Of a stretch of 64,000 nt of DNA, positions 20,221 to 28,316 are shown piece by piece. Under the pieces are notes generated by a model that saw only the letters and a list, made by a program, of their open reading frames with translations, made no database searches and was not told the origin of the DNA. This DNA is from Paraburkholderia mimosarum LMG 23256 = NBRC 106338 (GTDB lineage Bacteria; Pseudomonadota; Gammaproteobacteria; Burkholderiales; Burkholderiaceae): the NCBI RefSeq assembly GCF_000739815.1, contig NZ_BBJJ01000010.1:1-64000 (forward strand), read 5' to 3'. The translations under genes and the position numbers were made by a program. How positions within the stretch are numbered: position 1 is the first letter of the stretch; each line of letters starts with the position of its first letter.

Positions 20221-20322
20221 CCAGAAGCAGGGAATACGGACGGCCCCAGGGTTTTCCCGATTAAATGCGCCGCTGTAAATAACAGAAACTCACTTTCATC
20301 AAAATATCAATATGTCAAAAAC

Positions 20323-20348
20323 AAAAAACCCCAGGTATTTTCCCGGGG
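20323..20348 (-). terminator. terminator of the cold-shock gene
   Basis: On the minus strand: CCCCGGG, a six-base loop, CCTGGGG (one G-T pair), then TTTTTT, 46 bases after the csp stop. Confidence 0.85.
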
Positions 20349-20393
20349 CTCGATGCTTCAGCGGCGCGCACACGACGAGCGCCCGCACTTTCG

Positions 20394-20597
20394 TTAGAGC
20401 GGCTGGATGTTCGCGGCCTGCTTTCCCTTCGGACCGACCTTGACGTCGAACGACACACGCTGGTTCTCCTTCAACGACTTGAAGCCGTCGGCACGGATTT
20501 CCGAGAAGTGCGCGAACAGATCGTCGCCGCCGGCGTCAGACGTGATGAAGCCAAAGCCCTTTGCATCGTTGAACCATTTGACAATACCGGTTTCCAT
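20394..20597 (-). CDS. cold-shock protein, CspA family
   Basis: A 67-residue single OB-fold RNA chaperone. Both RNA-binding motifs are present: RNP1-like KGFGFIT and RNP2-like DLFAHF. It starts [11 protein letters not shown], the usual CspA-family N-terminus. It is monocistronic between a good promoter (20731-20760) and a hairpin terminator. A leader of about 125 bases separates the inferred transcription start from the ATG, as in cold-inducible csp genes whose leader acts as a thermosensor; cold induction itself is inferred. Confidence 0.96.
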   Translation of the reverse strand: METGIVKWFNDAKGFGFITSDAGGDDLFAHFSEIRADGFKSLKENQRVSFDVKVGPKGKQAANIQPL

Positions 20598-20730
20598 GTT
20601 TCAGTTTCCCTCGAGATTTAATGACGCGGGCATTAACCTCGCGCCGTAATACACTAGCCAACTTCCGCAATCCTCTGCGTCGAGCAAATCCACGACCTGC
20701 AATTGAAGGGGAACGAAAATCAGCCTTGCC

Positions 20731-20760
20731 GTTATACGGGGAACGCCTTTCGCCAGTCAA
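20731..20760 (-). promoter_or_regulatory. promoter of the cold-shock gene
   Basis: On the minus strand: TTGACT (-35, at 20755-20760), an 18-base spacer, TATAAC (-10, at 20731-20736). Both are near consensus. The start of transcription would be near 20724, which leaves a leader of about 127 bases before the csp ATG. Confidence 0.75.
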
Positions 20761-21011
20761 GCGAATTTTTTATAACAGGATTCCCGTTTCAAAGATAAAG
20801 CGGTTCGGATCAAAGCGTCTCGAGGAAAACGTATGCGATCCAAATGAACATGACGCAGGTCATTATCACCCTATTATCTCGACCAAGTCATTGGCACCGG
20901 AAAAATTTGCCGAAATGTAACCATTCGTGTCAAACGTAAGTGTTTCTCCCGGTTGTTCGAGTAATACATTCAATTCATGATGCTCATTATGATCGGCATC
21001 GGAGACTCATC
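20761..21011. other. AT-rich intergenic region upstream of a small gene
   Basis: About 250 bases of AT-rich DNA between the csp promoter and the gene at 21012. No gene or clear promoter pair is seen. Confidence 0.35.
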
Positions 21012-21212
21012 ATGCTGACGACTCTGCGGCAATGGATTCATTGGCTCGTACAAACCGAGGGGATTACGCCGACGGCGGAGGAAGCCGAGACCTATGGCGC
21101 ATGGCACGGGGACCATTGGCACAACCTGCTGTGTTCCCCTATGGACGCGAGGCACTACGTGATGGAAGACTGGAGCATGCAGCCAGAGCCGCCCGAAGTG
21201 AAGGCTAGATAA
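21012..21212 (+). CDS. small hypothetical protein, 66 residues
   Basis: Starts MLTTLRQWIHWLVQTEG and is rich in Trp and His (GAWHGDHWHNLL). There is no membrane helix or known domain that I recognise. A GGAG site at 21001-21004 precedes the ATG by seven bases. The frame is open upstream to 20940, but those residues are not preceded by a ribosome site. The gene is isolated between the cold-shock gene and a candidate small RNA. Confidence 0.55.
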   Translation: MLTTLRQWIHWLVQTEGITPTAEEAETYGAWHGDHWHNLLCSPMDARHYVMEDWSMQPEPPEVKAR

Positions 21213-21243
21213 GGGTGCGTGGCGCGTGCGCGGTTGATGGAGG

Positions 21244-21341
21244 CAAAAAAAAGCGCGGCTTGAAAGGCCGCGCCGACAAAGGTTTGGAGATCTTTTTCGT
21301 CAACGAAAAAGTCTGCTTCGGAAAGCAGCAGTTGCAGTATA
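21244..21341 (-). ncRNA. candidate small RNA with intrinsic terminator
   Basis: Minus-strand unit. A TATACT box (complement of 21336-21341) would start a transcript near 21329. The RNA would fold into hairpin 1 (CTGCTT / AAGCAG, 21313-21328), hairpin 2 (CTTTTTCG / CGAAAAAG with a four-base loop, 21292-21311), a single-stranded stretch, then a 7-bp GC stem (21253-21273) followed by eight T residues (21252-21245). Length is about 85 bases. No coding gene on this strand needs this terminator. The -35 is weak. Expression is inferred, not shown. Confidence 0.5.
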
Positions 21342-21561
21342 GCTGGACACACGTCCGACGATTAAGCGCGCGGGGCACAACCATGTGTTACCTCGAACGC
21401 AATAATCGAGAAAACGGGACGTTCGCTTGTTTTTCGCGGTCGATTGTTGTCGCGGTAGCACAACGCTCATGCGGTTGACAGTCGCACACGCCCAACCCGA
21501 AATCCGCCGAAACCCCTTATCCAGCGGGGCTTGAGGCGCGCCAGATAATCATTTCCAATAT

Positions 21562-21578
21562 CGCAATACATTATTGCG
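21562..21578. promoter_or_regulatory. perfect inverted repeat upstream of the porin gene
   Basis: CGCAATA-CAT-TATTGCG, 7-base arms and a 3-base centre, in an AT-rich patch about 60 bases before the tandem repeat array. Possible operator for the porin promoter; no binding protein can be named. Confidence 0.45.
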
Positions 21579-21637
21579 TAAATCGGAATCCCCGGTCTTC
21601 GAGCACCCTCTCTACACTCTGCCTGTCTGGAAACCGA

Positions 21638-21819
21638 CTCGGACGGATTGGCTCGGACGGACTGTCTCGGACGGACTGTCTCGGACGGACTGTCTCGGAC
21701 GGACTGTCTCGGACGGACTGTCTCGGACGGACTGTCTCGGACGGACTGTCTCGGACGGACTGTCTCGGACGGACTGTCTCGGACGGACTGTCTCGGACAG
21801 ATTGTCTCTGACGGATTAA
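21638..21819. repeat. tandem array of a 14-bp unit (13 copies)
   Basis: Unit CTCGGACGGACTGT. The first copy is a variant (ending ATTGG), ten copies from 21652 to 21791 are identical, and the last two are degenerate. The array ends 97 bases before the porin ATG. Fourteen is not a multiple of three, so it is not a coding repeat. Ten exact copies indicate recent slippage or gene-conversion activity. Confidence 0.95.
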
Positions 21820-21916
21820 TTCGTCCCATGCGAACTTGCCTCTCGCTGCGCTTCGCGTGGACGGTTTCCCAAACGGGGTTCAACGAAACCCATCTCTGTT
21901 CTCGGAGTTTACAAAG

Positions 21917-23068
21917 ATGAAAAAGACTCTCATGGTCGCTGCCCTGTCGGGCGTTTTTGCAACGGCTGCACACGCGCAAAGCAGCGTTACGCTGTACGGC
22001 CTGGTCGACGCAGGCATCACCTACGCAAACAACGCCGGTGGTCACAGCCTCTGGAAGGCGACGAGCGGCACGGTCAACGGCAGCCGTTGGGGCCTGCGCG
22101 GCTCTGAAGACCTCGGTGGCGGTCTGAAGGCCATCTTCACGTTGGAAAATGGCTTCAACATCCAGAACGGCACGCTGGGCCAGTCGAGCCGCATGTTCGG
22201 CCGTCAGGCTTTCGTGGGTCTGGCTAGCAACCAGTTCGGTGCGGTCACCCTCGGTCGTCAGTATGACTCCGTGGTCGACTACCTCGCACCGCTGTCGAAC
22301 ACCGGCACGCAATACGGTGGCACGATTGCCGCTCACCCGTTCGATAACGACAACCTGAACAACTCGGTCCGTTTCAACAACACGGTCAAGTACTCGAGCA
22401 TCGACTACGCTGGCTTCAAGTTCGGCGGCACGTACTCGTTCTCGAACAGCACCAGCTTCGCGAACAACCGTGCATACAGCTTCGGCGCCAAGTACAGCTG
22501 GGGCGGCCTGAACGTTGCTGCAGGCTACCTGCAAACGAACAACGACATCAACAACCTGCAAATGAACTCGAGCTCGTTCTCGGGCGCGCAGGCCGGTGAC
22601 TTCACGTTCGCAGCAGGCCGTCAGCGCACGTTCGGCGGCGGCGTGAACTACACGTTCGGCCCGGCGACGGCTGGCTTCGTGTACACGCAAACGAACCTGA
22701 GCAACGCAGTCGGCATCTCGGCGGCGCAGTCGGGCAGGTCCAACGGCCTTGCCTTCAACGCCACCAGCGCGCGCTTCCAGAACTTCGAAGGCAATATCCG
22801 TTACGCTCTGACCCCGGCTCTCAGCCTGGCTGGCGCGTACACGTACACCCGTGGCAACTTCGGCGGCGGCGAGAACCCGAACTACAACACGGTCGCACTG
22901 CAGTCGGACTACGCACTCTCGAAGCGCACCGACGTCTACCTGCAAGGCGACTGGCAGCACGTGTCGTCGAACCCGCAGAACATCGGTGCGTACCTGAACG
23001 GTCTCGGCTCGGCATCGACCCGTCAAGACCAGGTTGCTGTGACGGTTGGTATGCGTCACCGCTTCTAA
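21917..23068 (+). CDS. outer-membrane porin (trimeric, Gram-negative type)
   Basis: A general diffusion porin of the Burkholderia OmpC/Opc family. The 383 residues start with a 20-residue signal peptide (MKKTLMVAALSGVFATAAHA), and the mature chain begins QSSVTLYGLVDAG. The beta-barrel pattern includes GSRWGLRGSEDLGGGLKA and the L3-type segment after LGRQYDSVVDY. It ends MRHRF, with the terminal Phe needed for barrel assembly. A GGAG site lies nine bases before ATG 21917. Codon choice is more biased toward AAC and AAG than in the neighbours, as in highly expressed genes. A 14-bp tandem array sits in or near its promoter or leader. Confidence 0.96.
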   Translation: MKKTLMVAALSGVFATAAHAQSSVTLYGLVDAGITYANNAGGHSLWKATSGTVNGSRWGLRGSEDLGGGLKAIFTLENGFNIQNGTLGQSSRMFGRQAFVGLASNQFGAVTLGRQYDSVVDYLAPLSNTGTQYGGTIAAHPFDNDNLNNSVRFNNTVKYSSIDYAGFKFGGTYSFSNSTSFANNRAYSFGAKYSWGGLNVAAGYLQTNNDINNLQMNSSSFSGAQAGDFTFAAGRQRTFGGGVNYTFGPATAGFVYTQTNLSNAVGISAAQSGRSNGLAFNATSARFQNFEGNIRYALTPALSLAGAYTYTRGNFGGGENPNYNTVALQSDYALSKRTDVYLQGDWQHVSSNPQNIGAYLNGLGSASTRQDQVAVTVGMRHRF

Positions 23069-23109
23069 GCAGCACACGGCTGGCCGTTTCGGCCGGCACA
23101 CTGCAGCTG

Positions 23110-23135
23110 AAAAGGCACCCTCGGGTGCCTTTTTT
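23110..23135. terminator. terminator between porin and greB genes
   Basis: AAAAGGCACCC / GGGTGCCTTTTTT hairpin, usable for the porin (+) and for greB (-), which stops 22 bases further on. Confidence 0.87.
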
Positions 23136-23157
23136 CATTTCTACCGCGGCTTGCTGC

Positions 23158-23721
23158 TCACGCGCCGGGCGGCGGGTAGCGCACGTCGAGCACGTCGATG
23201 GGCTCCGGCCCCGCAGGGGTATGCAGCGTGACCTGATCGCCGATCTTCGCTTTCAGGAGCGCGCGCGCGACGGGCGAGATCCAGCTTACGTGACCTCGGT
23301 CGAGATCGACTTCGTCGATGCCGACGATCGTGATGGTATGCGCCTCGCCGTCCTGCGTACCGTACTCGACGGTGGCGCCGAAAAACACCTGATCGACACT
23401 CTCCTGCCGGCTGCTGTCCACGACTTCAGCGAGATCCAGCCGCTTCGTGAGGAAGCGGATGCGGCGGTCGATTTCGCGCAGGCGACGCTTGCCGTAGATG
23501 TAGTCCCCGTTTTCGGAGCGGTCGCCATTCGAGGCCGCCCACGAGACCAGCTTGACCACTTCGGGCCGCTCCTCGTCGATCAGATGGAGCAGTTCGCTGC
23601 GCATGCGCTCATAGCCGGCGGGCGTGATGTAGTTCTTCGTGCCGGCGGGAATCTCGGGGTAACCGGTTTCGAGATCGTCGTCGTCGCTATCGGTCGATTC
23701 TTTGACAAAAGCCTTGTTCAT
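23158..23721 (-). CDS. greB: transcription elongation factor GreB
   Basis: Rescues backtracked RNA polymerase by stimulating transcript cleavage through the secondary channel. The 187 residues have an acidic Asp-rich leader (STDSDDDDLET), the coiled-coil domain with its acidic tip (ASNGDRSENGDYIYGKRRLR), and the C-terminal FKBP-like domain (SWISPVARALLKAKIGD). The basic loop YIYGKRRLREIDRRIRFL and the length indicate GreB rather than GreA. Close to spoT and rpoZ, as in other Burkholderiaceae. Confidence 0.95.
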   Translation of the reverse strand: MNKAFVKESTDSDDDDLETGYPEIPAGTKNYITPAGYERMRSELLHLIDEERPEVVKLVSWAASNGDRSENGDYIYGKRRLREIDRRIRFLTKRLDLAEVVDSSRQESVDQVFFGATVEYGTQDGEAHTITIVGIDEVDLDRGHVSWISPVARALLKAKIGDQVTLHTPAGPEPIDVLDVRYPPPGA

Positions 23722-23892
23722 GATGGATCACTGCTGTGCGTGTTGCTGTGCATGCGCTGGCTCGCTGATTTGCTGCCTCGCAGCCGACCTGACTGACCGG
23801 ATACCGCCAGCGTACACGAACCTCGGCCCAGGACAAATCGCGATAAGGGTCTTCCCTTTTTTTGAACCTTTGCTATAATCTCACTTCTGCGT

Positions 23893-23969
23893 GCGGCTGT
23901 AGCTCAGTTGGATAGAGTACTTGGCTACGAACCAAGGGGTCGTGGGTTCGAATCCTGCCAGCCGCGCCA
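23893..23969 (+). tRNA. tRNA-Arg (anticodon ACG), copy 1
   Basis: A 77-base tRNA: acceptor GCGGCTG / CAGCCGC, anticodon loop CTACGAA with ACG, T arm GTTCGAATC, encoded CCA. A consensus TATAAT lies at 23874-23879, 14 bases upstream. Identical in sequence to the second copy. Confidence 0.97.
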
Positions 23970-24053
23970 CTTATTCGAAGCGTTTCCCACTTGCTGTTCG
24001 GGAAGGGTTTCAGGCAGTATCGTGTTGTACCGCGTGTTGTACCGCTTTTGCGT

Positions 24054-24130
24054 GCGGCTGTAGCTCAGTTGGATAGAGTACTTGGCTACGAACCAAGGGG
24101 TCGTGGGTTCGAATCCTGCCAGCCGCGCCA
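24054..24130 (+). tRNA. tRNA-Arg (anticodon ACG), copy 2
   Basis: An exact duplicate of the tRNA at 23893-23969, 84 bases further on and probably in the same transcript, because only a terminator after this copy was found. The spacer contains a 12-base direct repeat (GTGTTGTACCGC, twice). Confidence 0.97.
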
Positions 24131-24137
24131 CCAATCG

Positions 24138-24174
24138 AAGGGCCTTTCCGAAAGGAAAGGCCCTTTGTCTTTTT
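24138..24174 (+). terminator. terminator of the tRNA-Arg pair
   Basis: AAGGGCCTTTCC / GGAAAGGCCCTT stem with a GAAA tetraloop and a T-rich tail. Confidence 0.88.
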
Positions 24175-24243
24175 AGCGCCGATAGCCGAGTCCCCTGCCC
24201 TCGTCTTACCGATCGAAGGCGACTTAAGGTGATCTAGGGCAAT

Positions 24244-24723
24244 CTAACGCGGCGCAGCCCCAATGTCGCCGATCTGTGCGTCAGGACGCGGCAAATCCTC
24301 CACATCGCCAATGGCACTAGGCTCCGCCACGGGCTCCATGCCCGAACCGATCAGCGTTTGAGGCTGGCGCAGCATCTCCCCGACAGTCTCGCCAAAGCGG
24401 CTCGCCACGAACGCCCGCAGCAATGCCTCGCGCGTCGTCTCTCCGCGGGCCTCGACCACGCGAGGCTCGCCCTCGAACTCGGCCACACATGATGCGGGGT
24501 CGCCTTCGCGCAGTTCGACGCGTCTGGAGCGATCGAGCACCACGCCCGCCGCTTCCCACGAGTCGGTGGGCATGAAGCGGCCGTCCCAGGGGCGCCCGCG
24601 ATCGTTGCCGCGCACGGCAACCGTCTCGCCGCTGTCCGTGAAATAGATCTCGCGCACGAAATCCGGCAAGCTGCGCGCGACCCAGTAGTCGAGCGCGAGG
24701 CCGGTCAGTTCAGCTACATTCAT
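24244..24723 (-). CDS. DUF2591 (phage NinX-like) family protein
   Basis: 159 residues. The N-terminal MNVAELTGLALDYWVAR and the C-terminal TTREALLRAFVASRFGETV segments match the pattern I know from DUF2591/NinX proteins, which are mostly encoded by phages; function unknown. No other phage gene is next to it. The last 40 residues are Pro/Glu-rich and may be disordered. ATG 24723 starts the conserved block and has a GAGGGAC site upstream; an in-frame ATG at 24747 exists. Its place beside tRNA-Arg genes suggests a relic of integration. Family call is from memory of the motif. Confidence 0.6.
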   Translation of the reverse strand: MNVAELTGLALDYWVARSLPDFVREIYFTDSGETVAVRGNDRGRPWDGRFMPTDSWEAAGVVLDRSRRVELREGDPASCVAEFEGEPRVVEARGETTREALLRAFVASRFGETVGEMLRQPQTLIGSGMEPVAEPSAIGDVEDLPRPDAQIGDIGAAPR

Positions 24724-24899
24724 TTCGTGTCCCTCGTTGCGGGTCACCGGAAGATCGCGCCATGACCGGTATGCCCGAAGGCTGCCGCAAATATACGGCC
24801 GATGCGATAACGCTAGATTACCGCGCCGGGCGCCTCATGACAGCGGTCCGCGTCACGCACCACGGCCGCACGGCGCATGCGCCCAGAGCTACGCATCGA

Positions 24900-27266
24900 T
24901 CAATAATCGGCGCGCTCGCGGTCGATGCGCATACCGCCATCATGGCGATGGTGACCTTCGTCGCTCGGACGCTCGCGCGCTATGCGCATCACGTCCGGAT
25001 TCGTGCGCACGCGGCGCATGACGTTCGCGAGGTGCACGCGATCGCTCACCTGAATCACGAAGCGCAGCAGGTTCGACTCCTGGGCGAGATCGTCGTCCAT
25101 GGCGATGTGCACGATATTGGCGTCCGCCGACGTGATATCGGCAGCCACCCGCGCGAACACGCCCTTGGTGTTCTTGACGAGCACCTTCACCGCGACGTCG
25201 AACAGGCGCCCCGGCTGCGGCGCCCACGCCACGTCGATCCAGCGGCCCGGATCGCGGCGATGGATGCGCTGCGCGACGCGGCAGTCCGTCGTGTGGATCG
25301 CCATGCCAAGCCCGATGCCGATATAACCCATGATGCTGTCGCCCGGAATCGGACGGCAGCACGCCGAAAGCTGCACGGACATGCCTTCCGTGCCCGTGAT
25401 GACGACCGGCGGTGCCGCAGGCGCGTTCGGATCGCGCGGCGGATGATGGTGCTCGGGGTCGTCGGCGTCCTGGCCGCTCATCAGCACTTCGATGCGCTTG
25501 GCCATGACGGCCGCCACGCGCCGGCCGAGGCCGATGTCCGCGAAAATTTCCTGGCGGTCCTTGTTGCCGGTCCACAGAACCAGCTTCTCCCAGACTTCCG
25601 GCGTGACTTCCGAAAGCTGATAACCGTAGCCCTTGAGCGCTTGATCCACTAGCCGCTCGCCCAGTTGCACCGACTCCGTGAGACGCATCGTCTTCAGATA
25701 GTGCCGGATCGCGGAGCGCGCCTTGCCGGTGCGCACGAAGCCTAGCCACGCGGGGTTCGGCTTGGAGTACGGCGCGGTGATCACCTCGACGATGTCGCCG
25801 CTCTTCAGTTCCGTGCGCAGCGGCAGCAGTTCGTTGTTGATCTTCACGGCCACGCACTGATTGCCGAGGTCGCTATGGATCGAATATGCGAAGTCGAGCG
25901 CCGTGGCGCCGCGCGGCAGCGCCATGATCTTCGACTTGGGCGTGAAAACGTAGACGGCATCGGGGAACAGGTCGATCTTGACGTGTTCGAGGAATTCGCT
26001 CGAATCGCCGACCTCGCTCTGGATGTCGAGCAGCGACTTGAGCCACTGGTGGGCGCGCTTCTGCACGTCGTTGAGGTCGGCGCCGCCGTTCTTGTAGAGC
26101 CAGTGCGCGGCGACCCCCGCTTCGGCGATCTCGTGCATCTTGCGCGTGCGCACCTGGAACTCGATGGGCGCGCCGAACGGGCCCACCAGCGTGGTGTGCA
26201 GGGACTGATAGCCGTTCACCTTGGGAATGGCGATGTAGTCCTTGAACTTGCCCGGCACCGGCTTGTAAAGCGCATGGAGCGCGCCGATGCACGTGTAGCA
26301 TTCCAGCGCCGATTCGACCACGACGCGAAAACCGTACACATCTAGCACCTGCGAGAACGACAGCTGCTTGTCGCGCATCTTCTTGTAGATGCTGAAGATG
26401 GTTTTCTCGCGGCCCGTGACTTCAGCGTCGATCTTCGCGTCGGCGATGGCGCGCTGCACCGCTTCGAGAATCTTGCTCACCACCTCGCGGCGATTGCCGC
26501 GCGCGGCTTTCACCGCCTTTTCGAGCGTGGCGTAGCGATTCGGATTGAAGTTCGCGAAGCTCAGATCCTGCAGTTCGCGATAGGTGTTGTTCAGGCCGAG
26601 GCGGTGCGCGATCGGCGCGTAGATGTCGATGGTCTCGCGCGCCACGCGGCGGCGCTTCTCGGGCGGCACCGCGCCGAGCGTGCGCATGTTGTGCAGCCGG
26701 TCGGCGAGCTTCACGAGAATCACGCGCACGTCGCGCGCCATCGCGAGAAGCATCTTGCGGAAGTTTTCCGCCTGCGCTTCCTCGCGATTGCGAAACTCCA
26801 TCTTGTCGAGTTTCGACAGGCCATCCACCAGTTCCGCGACCTTGGGACCGAAGCGCTCGGCGAGTTCGGTCTTGGTCACACCCTGGTCTTCCATCACGTC
26901 GTGCAGGAGCGCGGCCATGATCGACTGCGCGTCGAGCTTCCAGCCGGCACAGATTTCGGCAACGGCGACGGGATGGGTGATATAGGGTTCGCCGCTCTGG
27001 CGATATTGCCCCAGGTGGGCTTCATCGCTGAAGTGGAACGCCGCCTTGACCTCCTTGATTTCCTCTGGGGTGAGGTAACCGGAGAGCGCTGCGGTCAGAT
27101 TGGCGATGGAGACGACCCCGTGCTTGCGGGGCTGCTCCGGCGTCGCGGTCGGCCCGAACAGATGTCGAAACGACTGTTCGAGGACCGCGTCGATGTAATT
27201 GCGCGCGGGGCTCGCAGTCTCGGCTTCCTGGTCCACTTCCGTGGCCGGCGAGGGCGTGGTGCTCAT
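24900..27266 (-). CDS. spoT: bifunctional (p)ppGpp synthetase/hydrolase SpoT
   Basis: Makes and degrades the stringent-response alarmone. In 788 residues, the HD hydrolase domain is complete (His98 in YITHP, His122-Asp123 in LLHDVMED, and KLADRLHNMRTL). The synthetase domain follows (GREKTIFSIYKKMRDKQ, then DVYGFRVVV and GYQSLHTTL), then the TGS domain (FTPKSKIMALPRGATALDFAY), a zinc-finger/helical region (SACCRPIPGD) and a C-terminal ACT domain. Both active sites look intact, so it is probably bifunctional. It follows rpoZ and gmk on the same strand with gaps of about 100 and 40 bases. Confidence 0.97.
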   Translation of the reverse strand: MSTTPSPATEVDQEAETASPARNYIDAVLEQSFRHLFGPTATPEQPRKHGVVSIANLTAALSGYLTPEEIKEVKAAFHFSDEAHLGQYRQSGEPYITHPVAVAEICAGWKLDAQSIMAALLHDVMEDQGVTKTELAERFGPKVAELVDGLSKLDKMEFRNREEAQAENFRKMLLAMARDVRVILVKLADRLHNMRTLGAVPPEKRRRVARETIDIYAPIAHRLGLNNTYRELQDLSFANFNPNRYATLEKAVKAARGNRREVVSKILEAVQRAIADAKIDAEVTGREKTIFSIYKKMRDKQLSFSQVLDVYGFRVVVESALECYTCIGALHALYKPVPGKFKDYIAIPKVNGYQSLHTTLVGPFGAPIEFQVRTRKMHEIAEAGVAAHWLYKNGGADLNDVQKRAHQWLKSLLDIQSEVGDSSEFLEHVKIDLFPDAVYVFTPKSKIMALPRGATALDFAYSIHSDLGNQCVAVKINNELLPLRTELKSGDIVEVITAPYSKPNPAWLGFVRTGKARSAIRHYLKTMRLTESVQLGERLVDQALKGYGYQLSEVTPEVWEKLVLWTGNKDRQEIFADIGLGRRVAAVMAKRIEVLMSGQDADDPEHHHPPRDPNAPAAPPVVITGTEGMSVQLSACCRPIPGDSIMGYIGIGLGMAIHTTDCRVAQRIHRRDPGRWIDVAWAPQPGRLFDVAVKVLVKNTKGVFARVAADITSADANIVHIAMDDDLAQESNLLRFVIQVSDRVHLANVMRRVRTNPDVMRIARERPSDEGHHRHDGGMRIDRERADY

Positions 27267-27368
27267 GTTCCCCTCCGTATCAGGTTTCGCGTTGACGATT
27301 CAAGCCGGTTGTTGCAGTTGCGCGCGGCACGAACTACATGATTAGCGCAGATGCGTGCGAACGCGCCC

Positions 27369-27572
27369 TTAGACGGGCACCTTCTTCAGCATCTCGAGGC
27401 CGACCTGGCCAGCCGCGATCTCGCGCAGCGCGACGACGGTAGGCTTGTCGCGGCTTTCGATCTTGGGCGTGTGACCTTGTGCGAGCTGGCGAGCGCGATA
27501 AGTCGCGGCGAGCGCCAGTTCGAAGCGGTTCGGAATCTGTTTCAGACAGTCTTCGACGGTGATGCGGGCCAT
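27369..27572 (-). CDS. rpoZ: RNA polymerase omega subunit
   Basis: A 67-residue subunit that stabilises RNA polymerase assembly around beta-prime. It starts [23 protein letters not shown] and has the conserved RARQL helix and the [13 protein letters not shown] segment. Length is normal for beta-proteobacteria. Operon order gmk-rpoZ-spoT is widely conserved. Confidence 0.97.
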   Translation of the reverse strand: MARITVEDCLKQIPNRFELALAATYRARQLAQGHTPKIESRDKPTVVALREIAAGQVGLEMLKKVPV

Positions 27573-27612
27573 GTCGGGTTCCTTCTCATTCTCAGCAGAT
27601 TCTTATTCTACC

Positions 27613-28302
27613 TTATGTGCCCGATGCGCCGGGCTGCGGGTGGTGGATACCGAGCTGCACGAAGAGCTCGGTATGCCGCGCATATTGCGAAGCGAAGCGC
27701 AAGCGCGTTGCGCTCACGATATTGCGCAGCTCCTGCAGCGCGCGATCGAAGTTCTCGTTGATTACTACGTACTCCGATTCGCTTGCGTGCGCAATCTCGC
27801 TGCCCGCTGCCAGCAGGCGTCGCGTGATGACGTTCGGCTCGTCTTCGCCGCGCTTTTGCAGACGGTCGGCGAGCGCTTCGAGCGACGGCGGCAGGATGAA
27901 GATTTCCACGGCATTGCGGAACTGCTTCTTCACTTGCTGCGCACCTTGCCAGTCGATTTCGAGCAGGACGTCATGGCCGATCTTCATCTGATCTTCAATC
28001 CACACGCGCGAGGTGGCGTAATAGTTGCCATGCACTTCGGCGCTCTCGAGAAACTCCCCGGCAGCATGGCGCGTAAGGAAGTCGTCGACGGTCGTGAAGT
28101 GGTAGTGCTCGCCATCGCGCTCCTTCGAGCGCGGCGCACGCGTCGTGTAGGAAATCGACAGGCGAATCGCACTGTCTTCGGCGAGCAGCGCGTTCACGAG
28201 CGTCGACTTCCCCGCACCCGAGGGCGCCACCACCATGAAGAGGTTGCCGGGATACATCCCTGCGTACGGGTTGCGCTTCTTGTCCTGCGGCTTGTCGGTC
28301 AT
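27613..28302 (-). CDS. gmk: guanylate kinase
   Basis: Phosphorylates GMP to GDP with ATP. In 229 residues, the P-loop APSGAGKST is at about 29-37, then the GMP site [16 protein letters not shown], the conserved GNYYATSR, and the lid/DIDWQG-type segment ([11 protein letters not shown]). The ATG at 28302 (MTDKPQDKK) has an AAGGAAG site; the ATG at 28320, which overlaps the yicC stop as ATGA, is an alternative that would add six residues. Confidence 0.96.
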   Translation of the reverse strand: MTDKPQDKKRNPYAGMYPGNLFMVVAPSGAGKSTLVNALLAEDSAIRLSISYTTRAPRSKERDGEHYHFTTVDDFLTRHAAGEFLESAEVHGNYYATSRVWIEDQMKIGHDVLLEIDWQGAQQVKKQFRNAVEIFILPPSLEALADRLQKRGEDEPNVITRRLLAAGSEIAHASESEYVVINENFDRALQELRNIVSATRLRFASQYARHTELFVQLGIHHPQPGASGT

Positions 28303-28316
28303 GTTCGTTGCTTCCT

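Noticed and set aside
21155..21352. Minus-strand 65-codon frame overlapping the candidate small RNA
   Set aside because: No ribosome site, it runs through the hairpins and terminator, and the product has no family-like features.
21638..21819. Repeat array considered as a CRISPR
   Set aside because: The units are contiguous 14-mers with no unique spacers and no cas genes.
21467..23101. Repeat-containing minus-strand frame of over 500 codons opposite the porin
   Set aside because: Antisense to a complete porin gene with signal peptide and terminal Phe; the repeat gives an artificial coding look in every frame.
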